Shown one piece after another: positions 1 through 6,131 of a stretch of 6,518 nt of DNA. Below the pieces are notes generated by a model that did not search any database, was not told the DNA's origin, and saw only the letters and a list, made by a program, of their open reading frames with translations. The stretch is from the NCBI GenBank assembly GCA_903844785.1, contig CAIMVB010000291.1, positions 1-6,518 of the forward strand, given 5' to 3'. Position 1 is the first letter of the stretch; each line of letters begins with the position of its first letter. Both the position numbers and the translations under genes were made by a program. The stretch is from an uncultured Rhodospirillales bacterium. GTDB lineage: Bacteria; Pseudomonadota; Alphaproteobacteria; Acetobacterales; Acetobacteraceae.

Positions 1-675
1 CTCGGGCGCCGCGAAGCGGGTGATGCCGGCTTCGCGTGCCAAATCCGCCGCCGCTGCGGCCTCATCCGCGCCCAATTCCTTGGCGCGCGTGCGGATGCGA
101 TGCGTCAGCCGATCCGTATGAATATTGCCGGGATTGATGAGATTGACGCGCACGCCATCCGCCACGCCCCGATCCGCGAGCGCCTTGGTGAAATTCATGA
201 GCGCCGCATTGACCGAACCGCCAATGGTGAAATCCGCACTCGCCAAGCGTCCGCCGACACCACCGATATTGACAATGGCGCCCTTGGCTTGGCGCAAATG
301 CGGCCAAGCGGCGCGCGCAAGCCGCACCGCGCCGAAAAGCTTCAGCGCATAGCCATCCGCCCAATCAGCATCGGAAAGCGTCAGGAAATCCCCGCGCTTC
401 GTGGCCCCCGCGCTATGGACCAGAATATCCAGCGTGCCAAAGCGCTGAATGGCAGCGGCAACCGCGGCTTGAGCCGCCGCATCTTCGCGCAGATCACCGG
501 GCACCACCACGCAATCCGCGCCGCAATCGGCGGCGACGTTGCGCATATCGGCTTCATTGCGCGCGATCAGCACGAGCTTCGCGCCATCACGCGCCAGAGT
601 GCGCGCAATAGCAGCGCCAATGCCGCGGCTAGCGCCACTCACCAGGGCAACCTTGCCGGAAAGCGGGGCGCTCAT
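1..675 (-). CDS. Atypical short-chain dehydrogenase/reductase (SDR) family protein, C-terminus cut by window edge
   Basis: The first 225 residues are visible; the frame is open to base 1. The fold is a classical SDR Rossmann domain: the Gly-rich cofactor motif SGASRGIG lies at residues 13-20, Arg39 follows beta-2 (suggesting NADP(H)), Asp61 is in a GDL motif, HSAG at 87-90 replaces the usual NNAG, and INPG occurs at about 180-183. The catalytic positions are unusual. The usual tetrad Asn, Ser, Tyr and Lys align with Lys112, Gly139, Gly152 and Asn156, so classical SDR chemistry is doubtful, although the segment around them (FTIGGSVNAAL) looks orderly rather than decayed. The ATG start overlaps the stop of the upstream receptor gene as ATGA. 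There is no strong Shine-Dalgarno, so translation is probably coupled. The fold assignment is firm. Whether it is an oxidoreductase, another enzyme on the SDR scaffold, or non-catalytic is open. Confidence 0.88.
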   Translation of the reverse strand, partial: MSAPLSGKVALVSGASRGIGAAIARTLARDGAKLVLIARNEADMRNVAADCGADCVVVPGDLREDAAAQAAVAAAIQRFGTLDILVHSAGATKRGDFLTLSDADWADGYALKLFGAVRLARAAWPHLRQAKGAIVNIGGVGGRLASADFTIGGSVNAALMNFTKALADRGVADGVRVNLINPGNIHTDRLTHRIRTRAKELGADEAAAAADLAREAGITRFAAPE

Positions 676-1637
676 TCCGCGGTAATCCCGGCTTCGCGGA
701 TCACCTGGCCGTAACGCGCGACATCAGTGGCGATCAGCGTGCCGAAGCTTTCCGCCGTTCCGCCCACAACTTCGGCGCCGGAATCAAGCAGCTTCTGGCG
801 CATTTCCGGGGCGGTGATGATATTGCCAATCACGGCGTTCAAGCGCTGCGCGGCGGCGGGCGGCATGCCGCGCGGGCCGACAATGCCGTACCATTCGGCA
901 ATCTGATAACCGGGGATGGCGGCTTCCGCGATGGTGGGCGCTTCCGGCAAGAAGGGCAGGCGCTGCGCTGCCGTGACCCCCAGCGCGCGTACCCGGCCAC
1001 CACGCACATGCGGCAGGGCGGATGTGGCATTGGCGAACATGATCGGCACATTGCCGGCCATGAGGTCCGTCAAGGCCGGCGCGCCGCCGCGATAAGGCAC
1101 GTGGGTCATGTTCAGGCCGGTCGCCAAGCGAAACATCTCACCACTGATATGCGTTGAAGTGCCGGTGCCGGAAGAAGCAAAGGCAAGTGGATTGGTCCTG
1201 CCCCAGGTGATCAATTCGGGCACCGTACGCGGGGGCAGGTTGTTGTTGATGCACAGGATATTATGGACATTGGCCACGTGGATCAGCGGCGTGATGTCGC
1301 GCACCGCGTCAAAGGGATGGTTCTTCACCAGATGCGCATTGGCGGCATGGGTGCTGATGATGAAGCCAAAGGCATGGCCATCGGCATCGGCGCGCACAAT
1401 GGCTTCCGTGCCAATCAACCCTGCCGCGCCGGCGCGGTTTTCAATCACCACGTTTTGGCCCAGCGCTTCCTGCAAGGCCGGCGCGATCATGCGCGCGACG
1501 ATATCCGTGGTGCCGGCAGGCGGCCAGGGCACAATGAAGCGGATGGGTCGTGTGGCGACCCAGGCGCCTTGCGCGCGCGCAAGGCCGGGCGCGGCCAGGG
1601 TCGCTGCAGCAGCAGCCAAAAATGAACGTCTTTTCAT
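672..1637 (-). CDS. Bug/TctC-family tripartite tricarboxylate transporter substrate-binding protein
   Basis: A 321-residue periplasmic solute receptor, the normal length for the Bug (TctC) family, whose members capture small carboxylates or related compounds for TctAB-type permeases or signalling. The N-terminus MKRRSFLA followed by an Ala-rich stretch and ARA-Q is a Tat-like signal peptide, probably cut after Ala22. Family signatures follow in order: PWPPAGTTD at 37-45, the first ligand loop; ENRAGAAG at 66-73; the Ser/Gly/Thr-rich loop SSGTGTSTHISGEMF at 155-169; and HVPYRGG with ALTDLMAGNV at 179-197. The frame stays open upstream to 1697, but I chose the ATG at 1637 because it places the signal peptide at the N-terminus and has a purine-rich GGGGGGGGAAG just upstream. 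No TctA or TctB permease gene is in the window. It is the first gene of a leftward unit with the SDR-like gene. The ligand cannot be read from the sequence. Confidence 0.93.
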   Translation of the reverse strand: MKRRSFLAAAAATLAAPGLARAQGAWVATRPIRFIVPWPPAGTTDIVARMIAPALQEALGQNVVIENRAGAAGLIGTEAIVRADADGHAFGFIISTHAANAHLVKNHPFDAVRDITPLIHVANVHNILCINNNLPPRTVPELITWGRTNPLAFASSGTGTSTHISGEMFRLATGLNMTHVPYRGGAPALTDLMAGNVPIMFANATSALPHVRGGRVRALGVTAAQRLPFLPEAPTIAEAAIPGYQIAEWYGIVGPRGMPPAAAQRLNAVIGNIITAPEMRQKLLDSGAEVVGGTAESFGTLIATDVARYGQVIREAGITAE

Positions 1638-1762
1638 GGTGGCTTCCCCCCCCTTGTTGCGCCCATGGTGGCCGGGTGCGCCGTATCTGTCCAGCAAGGG
1701 GCGCGCTTTCCTTACCGCGCAACAGGGGCAATACTCAGTCCAGTTGGGGGGGAGAGAACAGC
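1638..1762. promoter_or_regulatory. Divergent intergenic region between the receptor and barrel-protein genes
   Basis: These 125 bp must carry the promoters for both arms of the divergent cluster. I found no convincing -35/-10 pair on either strand; AATACT at 1730-1735 is a weak -10 candidate for the rightward genes. Shine-Dalgarno-like tracts flank it: a G-run on the minus strand before 1637, and GGAG at 1751-1754 before 1763. An imperfect inverted repeat lies inside: TGTTGCGC at 1655-1662 and GCGCAACA at 1717-1724. It extends by CCCC/GGGG once a single T bulge is allowed. Confidence 0.5.
1651..1728. repeat. Imperfect inverted repeat in the divergent promoter region
   Basis: The arms TGTTGCGC (1655-1662) and GCGCAACA (1717-1724) match perfectly over 8 bp. 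Four more G/C pairs are gained when T1654 is bulged. The arms are 54 bp apart, so this is not a compact hairpin; it could be a pair of half-sites for a regulator or chance in GC-rich DNA. Confidence 0.3.
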
Positions 1763-2413
1763 ATGGCCAAGGATGGCGGTTTGCTTTGCGTGATGAATGA
1801 CATCGCGCCTGCGTGTGATCGGCGTGATTATGAAGCCTGGTATCAGCAGGATCATCTGCCGGATCGCCTTGGCATTCCGGGCTTTCAACACGCCAGGCGG
1901 TATCGGCGGCTGAATGGGCCGCGCGCGGAATTCCTGACTTTTTATGAAACCGCTACGCCGGCGGTGTTGTGTTCGGCGCCTTATATCAAGCGCCTGGCGG
2001 AGCCCACGGCATGGACCGCGCGCGTGATGGAACATTTCCGTACCATGTCGCGTAGCATTTGCCGTGTGGCGCTGGATGATGGGCAGGTGGGCGCCGGCGG
2101 CTTGCTGGCGCTGATGGCCAATAATGACGCGCCATCGGATGGACTTGAAGCACAATTGGCGGTGGTACTCGCGCAACCGGGCGTGACGCGTGTGCGCCTG
2201 TGGCGCGGTGATCCATCCGTCATGGTGCCAAGCCCGGAAGAAAAGCTCCGCCCAGGTGGCGATGCTTCCTTCGCTACCATCATCGTCGTTGAAGGCACGA
2301 ATGCGGAAATGATCCAGGCCGCGCTTTTGGCGCAGGGCGTTACAGCGGCGCCCACATTTTACAGCTTGATTTTTGCCTCCCCAGAAAAGTCTCAGAAGGA
2401 AATAACGCCATGA
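1763..2413 (+). CDS. Two-domain dimeric alpha/beta-barrel (EthD/DUF4286-like) protein
   Basis: A soluble 216-residue protein with no signal peptide or membrane segment. The N-terminal half (about 6-104) resembles small ferredoxin-like dimeric alpha/beta-barrel proteins of the EthD/DUF4286 type: a first strand (LLCVMND), a helix carrying W26 and the motif DHLPDRLGIPGF (30-41), then ARRYRRL and FLTFYET, then a helix with PTAWT. The C-terminal half (about 113-205) repeats the same order in weaker form: LLALMAND-like strand, helix, QPGVTRVRLWRG, FATIIVVEG, and a final strand YSLIFA. It lacks the His-Leu-Pro-Asp-Arg motif. The protein may therefore form a barrel within one chain. GGAG lies 8 bases before the chosen ATG; the frame is open further upstream but that part looks non-coding. 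The stop overlaps the next gene as ATGA. Function is unknown. Association with breakdown enzymes is known for EthD-like proteins, so a helper or small enzyme role is an inference. Confidence 0.82.
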   Translation: MAKDGGLLCVMNDIAPACDRRDYEAWYQQDHLPDRLGIPGFQHARRYRRLNGPRAEFLTFYETATPAVLCSAPYIKRLAEPTAWTARVMEHFRTMSRSICRVALDDGQVGAGGLLALMANNDAPSDGLEAQLAVVLAQPGVTRVRLWRGDPSVMVPSPEEKLRPGGDASFATIIVVEGTNAEMIQAALLAQGVTAAPTFYSLIFASPEKSQKEITP

Positions 2414-3771
2414 CCACGCGCGCCCTCGCGGAATTCACTGCCGGCATCAAGCCGGATGCGCTACCGCCAGAAGTGCGGCGCCAGGCGGCGCGGCTGGTGC
2501 TGGATGCGCTGGGCTGCGCCATGGCGGCCTGGACGGAGGACGCGGAGAAATCCCGCATCGCGCGCGATATCGCAGCGCTTTATCCTGGCGCGCCCGGCGC
2601 TCATGTCATGGGCACCAAGGGGGCGGCTGTGCAACCTGCTTTCGCCGCGCTGGCGAACGGCATTCTGATCAATGCCGCCGATAATGATGATACGCATAAG
2701 CGCGCTTTGTTGCATGTGGGATCCGTCATGGTGCCAACGGCTTTGGCGCTGGCCGAAGCGCGCGGGCTTTCCGGGCGTGCCATGCTGGCGGCGCTGGTGG
2801 CGGGTTATGAGGTTGCGGTGCGTGTTGGCATGGCGGTGATGCCAACGCATTATCGGTTTTGGCATTCCACTGCCACCAACGGCACTTTCGGCGCCGCTGC
2901 CGGCGCTGCCCATGCCATGGGGCTGGATGCTAATGGCGTGCAGCGCGCGCTTGGCCTGGCCGGCACTCAAGCGGCGGGGCTGAATACGTTTTTCGAGTCC
3001 GGCGACATGACGAAATCCATCCACCCCGGCAAGGCGGCGCTGAACGGCATTCTGTCGGCGCAATTGGCGGCGCTTGGCGCCACCAGCCCGCCCGGCATTC
3101 TGGAACACCCGAAGGGCTATCTGGCGGCGTTTTCGCTGGAACCCAAAGCAGCCGCGCTGACCGCGGGCTTGGGCACGGAATGGGAAATCCTGCAAAACGG
3201 CTTCAAATATTTCCCCTCAATTCTGGCCAGCCATTCACCCATTCAGGCAACCCTCGCCATTGTTGCCAAGCATAAGCCGGACCCAAAGCGGATTGTGTCC
3301 ATCACCAATGAAACTTACGACACGGTGAAATCCCATTTTTCTAATAAGGATGTCACCACATTGATGGGCGCGCGGGTTTCCGTGCCCTATTGCATCGCGG
3401 CCGCTGCGGTGGATGGGGAATTGACGCAACGCCAATTCGCCGCCGGCCGCGTGCATGATGCGCTGATCCGCCAAGTGCTGGCGCGCACGGAAGTGGTGCC
3501 GGATGCGGAATTGAATAAGCTCTATCCCGCGAAATTCCCCGCGCGCGTCACGATCACGCTGGATGACGGCACGAAGCTGACGGAAACCGTGTTGCTGCCA
3601 AAGGGTGACCCCGGCGCACCGCTTTCCGATGATGAATTGGAAGCAAAATACCGCGACAATGCCGAACCGCTTTTGGGTAAGGGCGGTGCCATGGCGCTGC
3701 GCGATGCGATCTGGCGCCTGGATGACGCGCCGGATGTGGCGGCGCTGGTGCGCGCCATGATCCCCGGTTAA
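2410..3771 (+). CDS. MmgE/PrpD family protein (possible carboxylate lyase/dehydratase/isomerase)
   Basis: A 453-residue cytoplasmic protein of normal length for the MmgE/PrpD family, which includes 2-methylcitrate dehydratase PrpD, cis-aconitate decarboxylase and iminodisuccinate epimerase. The all-helical first domain holds the active-site signature NAADNDDTH (88-96) followed by LHVGS (101-105), then H152 in FWHSTATNGTFG, and TKSIHPGKAALNG (201-213). The lid-domain side carries FKYFPSILASHSPIQA (265-280) and VSVPY (323-327). By alignment from memory to human cis-aconitate decarboxylase, D91, T95, H102, H152, K202, K266 and Y327 fall at the active-site positions, so the enzyme looks intact. 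The family is too broad to name a substrate. The start is set by an AAGGA at 2396-2400 inside the upstream gene, 9 bases before the ATG, and by the ATGA overlap, suggesting a two-gene operon with coupled translation. It ends 3 bases from convergent galU. Confidence 0.93.
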   Translation: MTTRALAEFTAGIKPDALPPEVRRQAARLVLDALGCAMAAWTEDAEKSRIARDIAALYPGAPGAHVMGTKGAAVQPAFAALANGILINAADNDDTHKRALLHVGSVMVPTALALAEARGLSGRAMLAALVAGYEVAVRVGMAVMPTHYRFWHSTATNGTFGAAAGAAHAMGLDANGVQRALGLAGTQAAGLNTFFESGDMTKSIHPGKAALNGILSAQLAALGATSPPGILEHPKGYLAAFSLEPKAAALTAGLGTEWEILQNGFKYFPSILASHSPIQATLAIVAKHKPDPKRIVSITNETYDTVKSHFSNKDVTTLMGARVSVPYCIAAAAVDGELTQRQFAAGRVHDALIRQVLARTEVVPDAELNKLYPAKFPARVTITLDDGTKLTETVLLPKGDPGAPLSDDELEAKYRDNAEPLLGKGGAMALRDAIWRLDDAPDVAALVRAMIPG

Positions 3772-3788
3772 GCGTTACGCATAACGCT
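3771..3788. terminator. Candidate bidirectional hairpin at the convergent gene ends
   Basis: AGCGTTA (3771-3777), a CGCA loop, and TAACGCT (3782-3788) form a perfect 7-bp stem. It overlaps the last base of the MmgE/PrpD stop codon and contains the galU stop and last codons. Neither strand has a following T-run, so it is not a canonical intrinsic terminator, but a symmetric stem exactly between convergent genes could limit read-through in both directions. Confidence 0.4.
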
Positions 3789-4647
3789 GCAGAATATCGC
3801 GCATGGCCGGCGCCAGATCGGGCCTGGCCAGCGCAAAAGCCACCTGGGCTTCCAGAAATCCCGCTTTGTCACCGCAATCAAAGCGGCGGCCCTGATAGCG
3901 CAGCCCATGGAAGGGCTGCGAGCCAATCAGCTTCGCCATGCCATCCGTTAATTGCACTTCCCCGCCCGCGCCTTTTTCCATACGCGCCAAATGGCTGATC
4001 ACTTCCGGCATCAGCACATAGCGGCCAATGATGGTCAGGTTGGATGGCGCCTTTTCAATCGGCGGCTTTTCCACAAGGCCCTTTACCGAAACCAAGCGTC
4101 CGTGATCTTCCGCCACATCAAGCACACCGTAGCGGTTCACACGGTCGCGCGGCACTTCTTCAATCGCCACCACATTACCGCCGGTTTCGCGATAGGCTTC
4201 GGCCAGCTGCGCCGTACAGGAAACCTCGCACTGCATCAGATCATCGGGCAGCAGAATGGCGAAGGGATCATCGGCAATGAAGGCGCGCGCGCACCAGATG
4301 GCATGACCCAAGCCCATCGGCACTTGCTGGCGCACAGACATGATGGAACCAGGCGCTGGCGCATCGGCACGCAGAGCCGCCAATTCCTTTTCCTTCCCGC
4401 GTTCCGCCAGGGTGCGTTCCAATTCGAAGGCAACGTCGAAATGTTCAACCAGCATGGTTTTGCCGCGCCCGGTCACGAAGCAGAATTGCTCAATCCCCGC
4501 CGCGCGTGCTTCTTCCACCGCGTATTGAATAAGCGGCTTGTCCACGATGGGCAGCATTTCCTTCGCCATGGTCTTGGTGGCGGGCAGGAAACGCGTACCA
4601 AGCCCGGCAATGGGCAGCACGGCTTTCTTGAGCGGCTTTAGTGACAC
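3775..4647 (-). CDS. galU: UTP-glucose-1-phosphate uridylyltransferase GalU
   Basis: GalU makes UDP-glucose and pyrophosphate from UTP and glucose 1-phosphate in the cytoplasm, feeding surface polysaccharide, glycolipid and galactose metabolism. The 290-residue length is typical. The nucleotidyltransferase signatures are all present: GLGTRFLP at 15-22 with KEMLP at 29-33 and DKP at 36-38, QQVPMGLGHAIWCAR at 107-121, the metal-binding region LLPDD at 132-136, RYGVLD at 172-177, GLVEKP at 190-195, GRYVL at 209-213, GEVQLTD at 230-236 and FDCGDKAG at 257-264. The start is GTG at 4647, placing the family's usual KPLKKAVLP at the N-terminus. A GGGGA lies about 8 bases upstream on the minus strand. 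It stands 76 bp downstream of the ferric-reductase-like gene on the same strand; no functional link is evident and it may have its own promoter. All key residues I checked are present. Confidence 0.97.
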   Translation of the reverse strand: MSLKPLKKAVLPIAGLGTRFLPATKTMAKEMLPIVDKPLIQYAVEEARAAGIEQFCFVTGRGKTMLVEHFDVAFELERTLAERGKEKELAALRADAPAPGSIMSVRQQVPMGLGHAIWCARAFIADDPFAILLPDDLMQCEVSCTAQLAEAYRETGGNVVAIEEVPRDRVNRYGVLDVAEDHGRLVSVKGLVEKPPIEKAPSNLTIIGRYVLMPEVISHLARMEKGAGGEVQLTDGMAKLIGSQPFHGLRYQGRRFDCGDKAGFLEAQVAFALARPDLAPAMRDILQRYA

Positions 4648-4723
4648 AGGACGATTCCCCTGGATTGGTCTCTTGCCCGCTTATGCCGCGAAAGCCGGGC
4701 ATGAATAAGGCGGAGGATGGCGC
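4648..4723 (-). other. Intergenic region upstream of galU
   Basis: This 76-bp gap separates the end of the ferric-reductase-like gene from galU on the same strand. It holds the galU ribosome-binding site and an imperfect stem: ATGCC (4683-4687) pairs with GGCAT (4698-4702), with CTTAT/ATAAG (4680-4684 and 4705-4709) as an alternative outer pairing. There is no T-run, so a terminator is not supported. CATAAG on the minus strand is a weak -10 candidate without a good -35. Confidence 0.3.
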
Positions 4724-6079
4724 TCAAAACACCGAAAAGCGTTCTTCCAGAATGCGGCGCCGGGGCACGCCAAGTGCGCGCAACCCCTGATGTGCCGCGC
4801 GGATCATGGGGCCGGGGCCGCAGAGCAGGAAAATCCAGCCCTCTGCTGCGGCGCGGGTGGCTTCCGCCTGGATCAACTCTGGCGTCATCATGCCGGCCAA
4901 TCCCGCCCAGCCCGGCGGCGGTTCTTGCAGGACATGGTGCAGATCAAGCCGCAAGCGCTCAGCAAGCGCCGCTAATTCCGCCGCCGCCATGATCTGCCCT
5001 TCATGCCGATTGCCATAAAGTAGTTTGATGGGGCGGGTTTCGCCGCGCGCTGCCGCTTCTCGCAACATGGAAAGCATCGGCGCCAGACCCGCCCCGCCGG
5101 CGATCATGAAAATGCCAGGCTCCCGCCGGCCTTCCAGATAAAGCGCGCCATGCGGCCCATCCACAAAAGCGCGTGCTCCAATGGGCAGCCCGCCGATCTG
5201 CCGCGTGAAATCCCCCGCTTCCTTGATCAGGAACCGCAAGGCCGCGCCATCCGAAGGCGCGGCGGCGATGGAGAAAGGATGCTCGCGCGGCGAAAAGGCC
5301 GAACAATTCAGCCGCAACCAAGCAAATTGCCCGGCACGATAGGAAAGCCCAGCATGGCCATCTGGTTCCAGCGTCAGCGACCATAGCCTATCCCCCACGC
5401 GTTCCAGCGCGGCAATGCGCCAGGGCCTGCACGCCAGCCGCCAGGGCCTGATGAGATAGATGGCGAAAAGACTTCCAAGCGCGATGGCAAGCAGGAAGGC
5501 CCAATAGGCCATCAGCGCAGGCATGCCCGAATAGCGCCCGGCGGCGATGGCGTGATGCAGCACCAACCCCGCCAGTAACGCGGCGCCCAGCCCATGGCTG
5601 ATCCGCCAGACCTCATATTTGAAAGGTAGATCATCGCGCCTGATCGCGGTGAGTGTGAGCAGCCCAAGTAGCAGCCAAGCGAGCGTGCCGGTGATGAGCG
5701 AAGCCGCATCAAGCCCCAGCACCGCGCCAGGATCATCTGGGCGCTGAAAAGCGGCACCACTTGGGGTCAGGTAAAATAGCGGATGCAGCAGCGCGGCCAG
5801 CGTTAGGATTTGTGCAAACATCTGATGCCAGCGCAGGCTGCGATCCATGCCGATGCCGCCACTGATAACGCGAAACCGGCCAGACAGCAGAAATTCTAGC
5901 AGCAGTGCGGCGGTCGCCATCAAGGCTATGGCGCTGGAAGCTTCATCCAACCAGGGCCGCGCGGGGCCGATCAGCCACCAGCCAAGTGCCACCGGCAGCA
6001 CGATCAGCAGGGCATAGGCGGTGAGGATCACAAGGGCGGGCAGGGCAGAACACCTTTCAGCATGCGCGCAGCCTATCAT
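4724..6079 (-). CDS. Ferric-reductase-like transmembrane flavocytochrome (ferredoxin reductase-type FAD/NAD(P) domain)
   Basis: A 451-residue inner-membrane protein predicted to carry electrons from cytoplasmic NAD(P)H through FAD to two hemes and on to an acceptor, in the ferric reductase/NADPH oxidase superfamily. Six hydrophobic segments lie at about 15-37, 47-65, 84-104, 126-146, 160-180 and 188-210. Histidines H85 and H99 (13 residues between) and H162 with H175 or H176 (12 or 13 between) match the bis-heme ligand spacing. The cytoplasmic part has the FAD motif REHPFSI at 265-271, DGPHG at 307-311, the nucleotide-binding IAGGAGLAPM at 326-335, LLYGNR at 353-358, CGPGPM at 420-425 and a terminal aromatic tail ERFSVF. 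No 2Fe-2S domain follows. The frame continues upstream to 6289, but that stretch is basic, not membrane-like, and would overlap the divergent gene, so I chose ATG 6079; its Shine-Dalgarno is weak. GTG at 6031 is an alternative start but would clip the first helix. The natural electron acceptor is unknown. Confidence 0.9.
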   Translation of the reverse strand: MIGCAHAERCSALPALVILTAYALLIVLPVALGWWLIGPARPWLDEASSAIALMATAALLLEFLLSGRFRVISGGIGMDRSLRWHQMFAQILTLAALLHPLFYLTPSGAAFQRPDDPGAVLGLDAASLITGTLAWLLLGLLTLTAIRRDDLPFKYEVWRISHGLGAALLAGLVLHHAIAAGRYSGMPALMAYWAFLLAIALGSLFAIYLIRPWRLACRPWRIAALERVGDRLWSLTLEPDGHAGLSYRAGQFAWLRLNCSAFSPREHPFSIAAAPSDGAALRFLIKEAGDFTRQIGGLPIGARAFVDGPHGALYLEGRREPGIFMIAGGAGLAPMLSMLREAAARGETRPIKLLYGNRHEGQIMAAAELAALAERLRLDLHHVLQEPPPGWAGLAGMMTPELIQAEATRAAAEGWIFLLCGPGPMIRAAHQGLRALGVPRRRILEERFSVF

Positions 6080-6102
6080 TACCCGCGCTGCAAGTCTTAG
6101 TT

Positions 6103-6131
6103 TTGACGCGTCAGCCGAAGCGGCCTTGAAT
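6103..6131 (+). promoter_or_regulatory. Sigma70-like promoter for the DUF1028 gene
   Basis: TTGACG at 6103-6108 matches the -35 consensus at five of six positions. After exactly 17 bases comes TTGAAT at 6126-6131, four of six for the -10. The predicted start near 6138 would give a leader of about 20 bases that contains the GAAGGAA ribosome-binding site at 6144-6150. Confidence 0.45.
6104..6113. promoter_or_regulatory. Perfect 10-bp palindrome, possible operator
   Basis: TGACGCGTCA reads the same on both strands. It overlaps the -35 box of the predicted DUF1028 promoter and lies 25 bp upstream of the start of the divergent ferric-reductase-like gene, where a bound regulator could affect both. 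Immediately right of it, GCCGAAGCGGC (6114-6124) forms a small 4-bp stem. No regulator is known; the site is inferred only from symmetry and position. Confidence 0.35.

Noticed and set aside
100..714. A 204-codon rightward open frame opposite the SDR-like gene.
   Set aside because: It is antisense to a well-supported SDR reading frame, has low-complexity basic composition and no recognisable domain; GC-rich coding DNA commonly leaves such open frames.
1638..1697. N-terminal extension of the Bug receptor by 20 residues.
   Set aside because: It would bury the Tat-like signal peptide behind a hydrophilic leader and ignore the purine-rich ribosome-binding site next to the ATG at 1637.
1550..1762. 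Upstream extension of the barrel protein to 1550.
   Set aside because: It overlaps the receptor gene's start and signal-peptide region, and the residues do not resemble a domain; the ATG at 1763 has a well-placed GGAG.
2461..3195. A 244-codon leftward open frame inside the MmgE/PrpD gene.
   Set aside because: The opposite strand encodes a full-length family protein with all expected motifs; the antisense product is Arg/Gln/His-rich without a fold signature.
3952..4641. A 229-codon rightward open frame opposite galU.
   Set aside because: galU is complete and unmistakable on the other strand; the antisense translation is a His/Gly/Gln-rich shadow.
4680..4709. Possible intrinsic terminator between the ferric-reductase-like gene and galU.
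   Set aside because: The stem is short with competing pairings and there is no T-run, so I list it only as a weak structure in the intergenic entry.
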